A stretch of 34,778 nucleotides of DNA from an uncultured Clostridia bacterium. GTDB taxonomy: Bacteria; Bacillota; Clostridia; Christensenellales; UBA1242. The number at the start of each line of letters is the position of its first letter. The stretch's first letter is position 1. The notes under the pieces were generated by a model. It saw only the letters and a list, made by a program, of their open reading frames with translations. It did not search any database and was not told where the DNA came from. Positions 1 to 7,414 of the stretch are shown here, one piece after another. The translations under genes were made by a program, and so were the position numbers. Where the stretch lies: positions 1-34,778 of the forward strand of contig CALVNN010000010.1 of NCBI GenBank assembly GCA_944349765.1. The letters run 5' to 3'.

Positions 1-1622
1 AGTAAGAGTCCAGGCTGACCATTTGTGCCTGTATAAGGTGTGGACTTAGCTGTATCTATATAGGCATTCTGTCCGTCTATGGTAAAATTATCAAAATTAT
101 AGGTAGATGTGTCATACCCCTCTTCATAGTCTAGTATTATCCATCTTACCGGCTCTATCAAGTAATAATTGCTATTGTATCGTACGTATCTATCGTCGGT
201 GGTATTGTTTTGGTATACAGTACAAGCGGTCGTCCCTATAGTAATTTGTTCACTAGTAGCAGTCACTTCACTTGCTGTAACACCAGCTAAGCTTTGAGGA
301 TACTCGCCCATATCTAAATAGTATTTACCAGCAAATATACCAGTAGTGTATTCACCATAATCAAATATACCATTCCAAAATTTTGCGTATATAGTTGTAT
401 CACTTGTTACTTGGTCATTAAAATCATACTTCGTGCTATAATACTCATCAGCGTACCAGTTTTTAAATATCAATCCATCTACGGTAGAGGTCGGCTCGGT
501 AGTAGGGGCTGATACTGTGCCACCTTCTAGGATTTTTACAGTCTCATATATTTCACCTTCACTCATAAATGTTACTGTGTATTGTCTTATAAATAATGCG
601 TACACATTTATATTCGTAGTAACTATAGTATCAAAGTTGTATTTTGTATCATAATTAGTGTCGGTATACCAACCTTGAAATACCATATTCGCTGATGTGG
701 ATACAGGGTCAATATCAGGAGCTGATACGCTAGTTCCTTTTTCAACAGTCACTGACTCATATACACTACCTTCACTCATAAATGTTACTGTACATACTTC
801 AACAAAGTCAGCATATAGAGTAAAGTTATGATCTATTACTGAATTAAAGTCGTAAGGCGTAGTAAGCCTAGAGTCGGTATACCAACCTGCGAAGTTGAAT
901 CCCAATTTAGTAGGTTCTGGGGGTTCGGTGACTTTCTGTCCTTCTGCAAAAAATGTCTGTGCTGGTACTGCTCCTGCATCACCTGTATCAAAGGCTACTA
1001 TATAGCCCATTACTGGTCTAGGTGTATAATTACTATTGAATAGTGTAGCTGTCTCCTCTAAGGTAGTCGTCGTTACATTCTTGGCGTTTATTGCCTGTAT
1101 TGTCACGTCCAGCTTTAGATCTAGTGGGGCTGGAGTGTCATTATTTATACACTTAGCTCCTTGATAAGTGATACCCTCACAGAAGGTATACCTTGTATTA
1201 TCTGTTATCTTTAGTGGTATACCATCTGGGTCGGTTAGATAATAATATCCATCTTCTGCTCTTACCCATTTGTATGAAGTACCCTCATATGTAGATATAT
1301 CGTCATAATTTATTGCTAGTAAAAATCTCTTATCCGCATCTGATAGACTTCCGTATTTGTAATAATGTAAATCAGCTCTAACAAATATGTCTTTACTATC
1401 GGTAGTTCGCTCTAAAGTAACACTATTTACTATAGTCTCTCCATTGACTACGTCTTGTAAATCTTCTACAAAATCTACATTCGTATTTAGTATTACTGGA
1501 TATACATCGACGTCGGTTGATCTTGTTATGCTTAAGGCACTAGCTAGTGTAATACCCAGCATCACTAATATACCAGCAAATACAAATGCTATATATGTAT
1601 TTCTTCTTTTGGTCTTTATCAT
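1..1622 (-). CDS. Partial surface protein with InlB-B-like repeats, C-terminus beyond left edge
   Basis: An open frame of 540 codons runs from ATG at 1622 to the window edge without a stop, so the C-terminus is missing. Residues 1-35 form a positively charged N-terminus plus a hydrophobic signal or anchor segment (about 11-30). Residues 36-200 are a beta-rich domain I do not recognise. Three repeats follow at about 204-273, 277-346 and 348-416. Each starts with a VTFMSEG- or VAF-type strand, has a central GW or NW-Y-(T/A)-D motif, and ends in YA-F; this is the Listeria-Bacteroides (InlB B) repeat pattern of Gram-positive surface proteins. After about residue 430, GEYPQSL and a PVRWIILD strand resemble the DUF6273-type domain often paired with such repeats. 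The Shine-Dalgarno is the purine run GGGGGGAAGGG directly upstream. Function is probably adhesion or cell-surface display (inference). Expression is probably controlled by the leader at 1645-1785. Confidence 0.85.
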   Translation of the reverse strand, partial: MIKTKRRNTYIAFVFAGILVMLGITLASALSITRSTDVDVYPVILNTNVDFVEDLQDVVNGETIVNSVTLERTTDSKDIFVRADLHYYKYGSLSDADKRFLLAINYDDISTYEGTSYKWVRAEDGYYYLTDPDGIPLKITDNTRYTFCEGITYQGAKCINNDTPAPLDLKLDVTIQAINAKNVTTTTLEETATLFNSNYTPRPVMGYIVAFDTGDAGAVPAQTFFAEGQKVTEPPEPTKLGFNFAGWYTDSRLTTPYDFNSVIDHNFTLYADFVEVCTVTFMSEGSVYESVTVEKGTSVSAPDIDPVSTSANMVFQGWYTDTNYDTKYNFDTIVTTNINVYALFIRQYTVTFMSEGEIYETVKILEGGTVSAPTTEPTSTVDGLIFKNWYADEYYSTKYDFNDQVTSDTTIYAKFWNGIFDYGEYTTGIFAGKYYLDMGEYPQSLAGVTASEVTATSEQITIGTTACTVYQNNTTDDRYVRYNSNYYLIEPVRWIILDYEEGYDTSTYNFDNFTIDGQNAYIDTAKSTPYTGTNGQPGLL

Positions 1623-1644
1623 ACCCTTCCCCCCTTGTAAAACG

Positions 1645-1761
1645 AAAAAAGACATTTAGGGTATACTATCCTAATGTCTGTATGCAAAAAATATGCTATT
1701 TGCGCTGTCTATATTATTAATAGTCGAAAAGGTTGCCCCCATTATAATACTTTTTTGCATA
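1645..1761 (-). promoter_or_regulatory. Structured leader with intrinsic terminator (attenuator or riboswitch-like)
   Basis: On the minus strand an 11-nt segment (1761-1751, TATGCAAAAAA) is perfectly complementary to 1691-1681, enclosing 59 nt that include GGGGGCAACC. Immediately after it comes a hairpin with arms AGACATTAGG (1679-1670) and CCTAAATGTCT (1660-1650), with one bulged base, followed by a T run (1650-1645). The terminator lies between the promoter and the ATG at 1622, so transcription must read through it for the gene to be expressed. No known riboswitch class was recognised. Confidence 0.6.
1671..1760 (-). CDS. Possible leader peptide, 29 residues
   Basis: Within the leader of the surface protein gene, ATG at 1760 follows a GAGAGG Shine-Dalgarno by about 7 nt. 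It opens a 29-codon frame (start MQKSIIMGATFS) whose TAG stop (1673-1671) lies inside the 5' arm of the terminator hairpin at 1679-1650. Position and overlap suggest a regulatory leader ORF rather than a functional protein. There is no run of a single amino acid codon of the kind seen in classic amino-acid attenuators. It could be fortuitous. Confidence 0.35.
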   Translation of the reverse strand: MQKSIIMGATFSTINNIDSANSIFFAYRH

Positions 1762-1791
1762 TTTTCGCCTCTCTTTTAGAATAATATTTAT

Positions 1792-1820
1792 AGTATACCG
1801 AATATATAGTTTTTTGTCAA
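1792..1820 (-). promoter_or_regulatory. Promoter for the surface protein gene
   Basis: On the minus strand, TTGACA (1820-1815) is separated by exactly 17 bp from TATACT (1797-1792). Transcription would start near 1785, giving an unusually long leader of about 160 nt before the ATG at 1622. Confidence 0.75.
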
Positions 1821-1899
1821 ATACTTTACTTTATTTTGTGTGATTTTTTTAATTTTTATGCTTTAGTATTTACTTTAGGGCAACAACCTTTTGGCTTTA

Positions 1900-2157
1900 C
1901 CCTTCCGGGAGATTCTTCGGCAGAGCCTCAGGATGACAATGGCGTCTGTCGTTCTATACTAGGTCACACGCCATCACAACCGCCGTATTCCCTTCCGGGA
2001 GATTCTTCGCTTCGCACTAAAGTGCTGGCTCTGAATGACATTACCAAGGTCAAACGTTCTACAATTATTGTCATGCTGAGTCCGTGATAAATGGGTAAAT
2101 CTATTGTAATGTCATGTTGAGCGTAATGCAATGAAGTCGAAACATCCCCCGGAAGGG
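1900..2157. repeat. Composite inverted-repeat element, copy 1
   Basis: The element opens with CCCTTCCGGGAGATTCTTCG (1900-1919) and closes with the inverted CCCGGAAGGG (2148-2157). Inside are a second direct copy of the opening motif (1990-2009), each followed by CTCAGGATGACA or CTCTGAATGACA, and the reverse-oriented form TGTCATGTTGAGC...GTCGAAACATC (2110-2147). This palindromic intergenic sequence type (TTCGGC...CTCAGGATGACA) is widely dispersed in bacterial genomes (established, from memory). It is non-coding and MITE-like or a stable RNA-structure element (inference). Confidence 0.7.
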
Positions 2158-2196
2158 TTCTGCTTGATACCAATAAGAGGTTACTGACAAATAAAA

Positions 2197-2229
2197 ATAG
2201 AACGTTTAATTTTATACATACGTTCTACA
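2197..2229 (-). terminator. Hairpin in repeat unit, terminator-like on minus strand
   Basis: AGAACGT pairs with ACGTTCT across a 14-nt loop and, read on the minus strand, is followed by ATTTTTATTT. The same hairpin recurs at 2540-2570 as part of the duplicated 361-bp unit, there with a perfect 10-bp stem (TAGAACGTAT type). Confidence 0.45.
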
Positions 2230-2260
2230 TTCATTATACAATCCTCCCCAGCGTCCGTAT

Positions 2261-2498
2261 CCCTTCCGGGAGATCCTTCGGCAGAGCCTCAGGATGACAA
2301 TGGAGTCTGTCGTTCTATACTAGGTCACACGCTATCACAACCGCCGTATTCCCTTCCGGGAGATTCTTCACGGCGTGCTACGCACTTGTTCTGAATGACA
2401 TAATGGGGTCGGTCATTCTACAAGAGCTATCACTCTATAAGGGCTATCGTTTTACCATAATGTCATGTTGAGCGGAGTCGAAACATCCCCCGGAAGGG
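2261..2498. repeat. Composite inverted-repeat element, copy 2
   Basis: This is a near-identical second copy of the element at 1900-2157. Its two opening motifs (2261, 2351) lie exactly 361 bp downstream of those in copy 1 (1900, 1990). It closes with CCCGGAAGGG at 2489-2498. The roughly 100 bp between the two opening motifs differ between copies at only a few positions, showing recent duplication. The second half has diverged more. Confidence 0.7.
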
Positions 2499-2539
2499 TA
2501 CCGCTTGATACCAATAAAAGGTTACTATACTAAATAAAA

Positions 2540-2570
2540 ATAGAACGTATATTTTATACATACGTTCTAT
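2540..2570 (-). terminator. Second copy of the AGAACGTA hairpin
   Basis: A 10-bp perfect stem (ATAGAACGTA at 2540-2549 with TACGTTCTAT at 2561-2570) with an 11-nt loop and, on the minus strand, a downstream ATTTTTATTT. It may terminate minus-strand transcripts leaving the protease gene. Confidence 0.5.
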
Positions 2571-2602
2571 ATTTAATATATTTTGTCCCCTAACTTCCTT
2601 TA

Positions 2603-2640
2603 CCCTTCCGGGAGATCCTTCGGCAGAGCCTCAGGATGAC
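2603..2640. repeat. Partial third copy of the repeat
   Basis: CCCTTCCGGGAGATCCTTCG followed by GCAGAGCCTCAGGATGAC repeats the first about 38 bp of copies 1 and 2. It then ends abruptly before the protease gene stop at 2681, so only the left end is present. Confidence 0.65.
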
Positions 2641-2680
2641 ATAATAGTGTCAGTTCTGCACTTTAGTATACGATTTAACA

Positions 2681-3715
2681 CTATCTACTTAGCTCTTCTT
2701 TTGACTTATCACAATTTGATACTAAATATTTGTCATTAATAAGTTTATCTAATTTACTATGTAGGTGGTCTATTTCATTATTATAATTACTTAGTAGAAA
2801 TTTGACATCCATTTGATATAATTTGGATTCAGTAGTATTTTGAAAAACAATATCATACTCCATAATACTTGGCTCTCTTACTACCCCGTGTAAACTATTG
2901 CCATATTGGTCAATGACATTATTGCTGATACAAACATTATCTTTATTAAATGATGCGTAGGTAAGGTTGCCATTTGTGTCATATACAAAGTGTTTTTGAT
3001 TATCCTTATCATAAAAACATTGGACATCGTATCCGTAAGCTGTAGGCTTGCTCTCATAATCACTTAGACCTAAGCAATGCATTAACTCATGAAGTATGAC
3101 TCTTGAAGCACTAGCTTGCATATGCGGATTGTATGCACCATCTTCAAAATACTTACCGTAAAGCTCCACAAACTGGTCAACATCAAGACGCATATTTGCC
3201 TTAGTATTTGCCTTGTAAAGGCCTGAAGCAATGACATTTTTAATTGACTTATCTGGCGTCACATCTGCTACTACTTCAATATCTTTTACGGTGACAGTGA
3301 TAGTAGCCGAATTCATAGAAGCATTGTCCTCGCCCTCTCTTTTGACAACGAAATTATATTCATCATTAACGGTATCAAATACTTTATTGATAAGGTCAAC
3401 ATTTTGTTTCAATAGATTGGCCACAAACTGAGGTATATCTTTTTGCACAACAATCTGACAATCCTGCCCTCTCTTAATAAAAAGGCGATTTTGCATTAAG
3501 CTTTTATTAGCGCCTATTTTGTCCGCCTGAAGCGTAACGGTAGAGTGATTTGGAAGGTCACAATATCTATTGTCTAACGCAGGGTTTGAGGATATAAACA
3601 TGTATCCTGCTAATAAATTGTAAGCCCCTAGCACGCCGATAGCACCCCAAAGGCACGCTTTTTTAAATTTTTTACTTGAATTACCTTTTAATCTTTTGGA
3701 TTTGCTCTTAGTCAT
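2681..3715 (-). CDS. Membrane-anchored metzincin-like zinc metalloprotease
   Basis: A 344-residue protein with a lysine-rich N-terminus and one hydrophobic segment (about 21-42), so it is anchored or secreted. The zinc site is at 209-219, HELMHCLGLSD, matching HExxHxxGxxD. The SIMEYD sequence at 283-288 fits the Met-turn (Met285) that defines metzincins. Asp219 in place of the usual third His resembles the snapalysin type (family knowledge). Residues about 45-200 form a variable prodomain-like part with several Cys, and the C-terminus (300-344) is helical and charged. It probably cleaves peptides or proteins outside the membrane. It has its own promoter (TTGACT-N17-TAAAAT at 3772-3744) and is divergent from typA. 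The family call rests on motifs only; substrate unknown. Confidence 0.75.
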   Translation of the reverse strand: MTKSKSKRLKGNSSKKFKKACLWGAIGVLGAYNLLAGYMFISSNPALDNRYCDLPNHSTVTLQADKIGANKSLMQNRLFIKRGQDCQIVVQKDIPQFVANLLKQNVDLINKVFDTVNDEYNFVVKREGEDNASMNSATITVTVKDIEVVADVTPDKSIKNVIASGLYKANTKANMRLDVDQFVELYGKYFEDGAYNPHMQASASRVILHELMHCLGLSDYESKPTAYGYDVQCFYDKDNQKHFVYDTNGNLTYASFNKDNVCISNNVIDQYGNSLHGVVREPSIMEYDIVFQNTTESKLYQMDVKFLLSNYNNEIDHLHSKLDKLINDKYLVSNCDKSKEELSR

Positions 3716-3743
3716 ATTATGAAACCTTTTATAAATTTATAAT

Positions 3744-3772
3744 ATTTTAAATCAAATTAAACTAATAGTCAA
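3744..3772 (-). promoter_or_regulatory. Promoter for the metalloprotease gene
   Basis: TTGACT (3772-3767), a 17-bp spacer and TAAAAT (3749-3744) on the minus strand, followed by an AAAGGT Shine-Dalgarno before ATG at 3715. Confidence 0.6.
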
Positions 3773-3818
3773 TACTAAAAAATGAGTAAAGATATTGATA
3801 AGATTAATATCATATGAC

Positions 3819-3847
3819 TAGACAAATAATACCTTTTGTGATATAAT
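3819..3847 (+). promoter_or_regulatory. Promoter for the typA-dnaB-alaS operon
   Basis: TAGACA (3819-3824), a 17-bp spacer and TATAAT (3842-3847) with an extended TGA just upstream of the -10. The Shine-Dalgarno AGGAGA follows at 3865-3870. Confidence 0.75.
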
Positions 3848-3881
3848 TTCAATTATGTTAAATTAGGAGAAAAAATAGAAT

Positions 3882-5711
3882 ATGGAGAACAAAAATATTA
3901 GAAATGTAGCTATTATAGCTCACGTTGACCACGGCAAGACATCTCTAGTAAACGAACTCCTTAAGCAAGGTGGCGTATTTAGAGACAATCAAGTAGTTGG
4001 CGACAGAGTGATGGATAGCAATGACATTGAAAGAGAAAGAGGAATAACTATCCTAGCTAAAAACACTGCTTGTATGTATAATGGAGTAAAAATAAATATA
4101 ATCGACACTCCTGGGCACGCAGATTTTGGTGGCGAAGTAGAACGTGTACTTAAGATGGTAGACGGTGTGCTATTAGTCGTAGACGCATTTGAGGGACCTA
4201 TGCCTCAGACACGTTTTGTACTAGAAAAGGCTTTGGAATTAAATCACAATGTGATAATAGTTATAAATAAAATAGATAGAGAGGACGCTCGTCTTGACCA
4301 AGTACCAGACGAAGTACTTGAATTATTGCTAGAGCTAGATGCTAGCGACGAGCAACTAGACAGCCCTATCCTATACGCAAGTGCACGAAAAGGCATATGT
4401 ACAGATGACCTAAGCAAAGAGGGTACAGATATGAAGCCGCTATTTGAGGCTATTTTAAATCATATCCCAGCACCTCAAGGTGAACCTAATGAGCCTTTGC
4501 AAATATTGGTATCAGCTACAGAGCCAAACGAATTTGTCGGCAAGTTAGCCATCGGAAAGATAACTAGAGGTTCGGCTAGCGTAAACCAACCTATTGTCTT
4601 GTGCAATTATCACGATGAGGAATTGAAGACAAAAGGCAAAATTGTATCAATATATGGATTTAGCGGACTTAAGAGAGTTCCTCTTGAAAAAGCTGAATGT
4701 GGAGACATTGTACTTATTGCTGGAGTAAATACCGTATCTATTGGTGATACCATTTGTGCACCTGAAGATGTGACACCTTTGCCTTTTGTAAAAATAAGTG
4801 AGCCTAGCGTTGAGATGACTTTTGCTGTAAACAACTCTCCTTTTGCTGGCAAAGAAGGCAAAATGGTGACAAGTAGACAGATAAGAGACAGGCTGTACAA
4901 AGAGGCAGAAAGAGATCTATCTTTAAGAGTGCGTGATGGCGAGACTACCGATACCTTTAAGGTAACTGGTAGAGGTGAAATGCACCTAAGCATATTGATA
5001 GAAAATATGCGTCGTGAGGGATATGAATTTCAAGTGGGTATGCCAAAAGTTATTTTTAAAGAAGAAAACGGCGTCAAGTGCGAACCTATGGAAAGATTAA
5101 CCATAGATGTGCCAGAAGAAAGCGTCGGCGTAGTTATGGAGAAAATGGGACATAGAAAAGGCGACTTAGAGTCTATGAACCCTATCCGCAATAGAATGAG
5201 ATTGGTATTTAAGATACCTTCTAGAGGTTTGTTTGGTTATAAAACGGAATTTTTGACCGACACTAAGGGTGAAGGTGTAATGAATAGTATTGCTATTGGG
5301 TACGAGCCATACAAAGGCGAAATCAGTAGACGAAACACGGGCTCATTAATTGCTCACGAGACAGGTGAAGCTGTACAATATGGACTGTATAACGCACAAG
5401 AGAGAGGACAATTGTTTATCACTCCTGGAACTAAGGTGTATGAGGGTATGATAGTTGGGGCAAATCCTAAAAATGAGGATTTGGTAGTAAACGTATGCAA
5501 AAAGAAACATTTGAGCAACTGTCGTAGCTCCTCTGCTGATGATGCTTTAAGGCTCATACCTATCAAGCCATTAGCCCTTGAATTTGCACTAGATTTTATT
5601 GGTGATGATGAGTATGTTGAAGTGACTCCACAAAGCATCAGAATGAGAAAAATTATATTAAATGCTGATGAGAGGGCTAGAGCTAAAGTACGTGGCATAA
5701 AGGCGGAATAA
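3882..5711 (+). CDS. typA: Translational GTPase TypA/BipA
   Basis: A 609-residue ribosome-associated GTPase of the EF-G-like TypA/BipA family, involved in ribosome assembly and stress or low-temperature growth (family knowledge). G1 is AHVDHGKTS (about 13-21), the switch region has [12 protein letters not shown]3 is [11 protein letters not shown] and G4 is NKID. The EF-G-like domains III and V follow, then the TypA-specific C-terminal domain with the [14 protein letters not shown] motif. Length is normal for the family. It starts at ATG 3882 with AGGAGA upstream and is the first gene of a plus-strand run with a small membrane protein, dnaB and alaS. Confidence 0.97.
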   Translation: MENKNIRNVAIIAHVDHGKTSLVNELLKQGGVFRDNQVVGDRVMDSNDIERERGITILAKNTACMYNGVKINIIDTPGHADFGGEVERVLKMVDGVLLVVDAFEGPMPQTRFVLEKALELNHNVIIVINKIDREDARLDQVPDEVLELLLELDASDEQLDSPILYASARKGICTDDLSKEGTDMKPLFEAILNHIPAPQGEPNEPLQILVSATEPNEFVGKLAIGKITRGSASVNQPIVLCNYHDEELKTKGKIVSIYGFSGLKRVPLEKAECGDIVLIAGVNTVSIGDTICAPEDVTPLPFVKISEPSVEMTFAVNNSPFAGKEGKMVTSRQIRDRLYKEAERDLSLRVRDGETTDTFKVTGRGEMHLSILIENMRREGYEFQVGMPKVIFKEENGVKCEPMERLTIDVPEESVGVVMEKMGHRKGDLESMNPIRNRMRLVFKIPSRGLFGYKTEFLTDTKGEGVMNSIAIGYEPYKGEISRRNTGSLIAHETGEAVQYGLYNAQERGQLFITPGTKVYEGMIVGANPKNEDLVVNVCKKKHLSNCRSSSADDALRLIPIKPLALEFALDFIGDDEYVEVTPQSIRMRKIILNADERARAKVRGIKAE

Positions 5712-5713
5712 TT

Positions 5714-5950
5714 ATGAAAAATCAAGAAATTAAAAGTATGCTAAAATACTATTTTGTATTTATAGCTATGTCATTTATTCCTATACTTATAGTGTCATTA
5801 CTACTTGCTGGACACGTAAGTGAACTAGTGTTGTGGGTCGTCACTGCAAGCATTATGCTACTATTTGTCTTTATAGGTTTGTTATATAGACCTAGATACC
5901 TTAAAAAGCAAGAAGAAAAGAAGAAAAACAATATTGACCCTTTTAAATAA
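5714..5950 (+). CDS. Small two-helix membrane protein, unknown
   Basis: A 78-residue protein beginning 2 nt after the typA stop, so probably translationally coupled to it. Two hydrophobic segments (about residues 13-34 and 39-59) are separated by a very short turn. The C-terminal tail is strongly basic (KKQEEKKKNN). I do not recognise a family. The second segment and the basic tail suggest both termini are cytoplasmic. It sits between typA and dnaB; no function can be assigned. Confidence 0.7.
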   Translation: MKNQEIKSMLKYYFVFIAMSFIPILIVSLLLAGHVSELVLWVVTASIMLLFVFIGLLYRPRYLKKQEEKKKNNIDPFK

Positions 5951-5966
5951 TATTTAAGGAGCGATT

Positions 5967-7400
5967 ATGATGAAAAAAGCCGAAAGAGTTTTACCGCACA
6001 ACGATGAGGCAGAACAAACAGTTTTAGGATGTTTGCTTATTGATAACGAAATCAGTTATCAGATAATGAGCGAACTTAAAGCGGACGACTTCTACACTGA
6101 AGCACACAAGATCATATATGGTGCAATGATGGAGTTGTTTACCGAAAGCAAACCGATAGATTTTGTAACACTAAATGACAAGCTTACTCGTGATGGCAAC
6201 TTGGAGCGTGGTGGCGGGATAGATTATATAACGATGCTAACTAATGTCGTACCTAGCACAGCTAATGCAAAATACTACGTAGACATAGTAAAGCGTGATT
6301 CAACACTAAGAAGCCTTATAAGTGCTAGTACAAAAATAATTGAAAACGCTTTTGAAAATGACACCGAAGAGCCTACCCTACAATTAGCAGAAAAGCTGAT
6401 ATTTGACATAGGGCAACGCAACGAAAAGAAAAGTCTAGAACACATAAAATTAAGTGTCGATGATGTCTTGAATAAGTTTGAGACCATTGCAAAAAACAAA
6501 GGTGCTCTGCGTGGTATTACGACTGGATTTTACGCTTTGGACAAGATTACCAATGGGTTGCAACGAAGTGACCTTATCTTGCTCGCGGCTCGTCCGTCCT
6601 TTGGTAAAACAAGTCTTGGTATGAATATATTGACAAATGCAGCACTTGCTGGTAATAAATGTGCTATATTTTCACTAGAAATGCCTACAAGCCAGATAGT
6701 TCAAAGGCAGTTGTGTTCTATAGCTTCTGTTGATATGACTAAGCCACTTGCGGGCGAAATGGATACCGAGGAATGGCAAGCTATGTTGCTTGCTAGCGAA
6801 AAGCTAAAAGGATTAGACATATATGTAGATGATAGTTCTATGACTACCCCAATGGATATACTATCTAAATGTCGTAGATTAAAACGTGAAAATGGGCTTG
6901 ATCTTATAATGATAGACTACTTACAACTGATGTCTATGCCAAATGCAAAAGACAATCGTTCGCAAGAAATTAGTGATATGACTCGTGCACTTAAAGTAGC
7001 CGCAAGAGAACTAGACATACCTATCATACTACTATCACAGTTAAACCGTGCTGTCGAAGCTAGAAAAGACCACACTCCTATGCTAGCTGACCTGCGTGAA
7101 TCGGGCTCTATAGAGCAAGATGCGGATATTGTTATGTTTATAAATAGACCTGACAAATATCCAGAGTATCAGGGCGAAAAAGACATAGCTGAGATAGTAA
7201 TAGCTAAGCATCGTAACGGTGAGACTGGTAGGATAAAACTTAAATGGCGTGGCGAGCTTACTAGCTTTGTCAATCTAAATAAAGACGCCAATGAGGCTAG
7301 CTTAGAGGCTTCTGCCCCTATACAGGCTAAACCACACGAAAACAAAGAAGAAGCTTCGGTGGAAGAATTAGACACCAGCGAAGTAGATGATGTATTTTAA
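5967..7400 (+). CDS. dnaB: Replicative DNA helicase DnaB
   Basis: A 477-residue hexameric helicase that unwinds the replication fork. The N-terminal DnaB domain (about 8-110, PHNDEAEQTVLG start) is followed by a linker and the RecA-like C-domain. That domain has Walker A RPSFGKTS (209-216), where the usual Met is Phe, Walker B LIMIDYLQL, and a SQLNRAVE(A)R..HTPMLADLRESGSIEQDAD region typical of the family. An acidic tail of about 40 residues follows the core. AAGGAG at 5956-5961 is 5 nt from ATG 5967 and 8 nt from ATG 5970, so the second ATG may be the true start. Confidence 0.96.
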   Translation: MMKKAERVLPHNDEAEQTVLGCLLIDNEISYQIMSELKADDFYTEAHKIIYGAMMELFTESKPIDFVTLNDKLTRDGNLERGGGIDYITMLTNVVPSTANAKYYVDIVKRDSTLRSLISASTKIIENAFENDTEEPTLQLAEKLIFDIGQRNEKKSLEHIKLSVDDVLNKFETIAKNKGALRGITTGFYALDKITNGLQRSDLILLAARPSFGKTSLGMNILTNAALAGNKCAIFSLEMPTSQIVQRQLCSIASVDMTKPLAGEMDTEEWQAMLLASEKLKGLDIYVDDSSMTTPMDILSKCRRLKRENGLDLIMIDYLQLMSMPNAKDNRSQEISDMTRALKVAARELDIPIILLSQLNRAVEARKDHTPMLADLRESGSIEQDADIVMFINRPDKYPEYQGEKDIAEIVIAKHRNGETGRIKLKWRGELTSFVNLNKDANEASLEASAPIQAKPHENKEEASVEELDTSEVDDVF

Positions 7401-7414
7401 AAGGACATGATTAG

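Larger units (their letters stand above)
1836..2680. other. Intergenic stretch filled by repeats
   Basis: The region between the surface protein and the protease genes has no convincing gene. The open frames that cross it are built from repeat sequence and have no ribosome-binding site. It holds the repeat cluster and hairpins listed separately. Confidence 0.7.

Noticed and set aside
1387..1659. Plus-strand ORF of 90 codons
   Set aside because: It lies antisense to the surface protein frame, which has a promoter, Shine-Dalgarno and recognisable domains.
1696..1750. Known riboswitch (c-di-GMP class) in the leader at 1645-1785
   Set aside because: GGGGGCAACC and GCGCAAAUAGC looked partly similar to c-di-GMP aptamer segments, but spacing and the conserved core do not match.
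1836..2173. Two overlapping ORFs in the repeat region
   Set aside because: They are made of repeat sequence, lack ribosome-binding sites, and their protein sequence just reflects the duplicated motif.
1900..2640. CRISPR array
   Set aside because: Repeats are long, few, unevenly spaced, palindromic with inverted copies, and the spacers are not unique; no cas genes are nearby.
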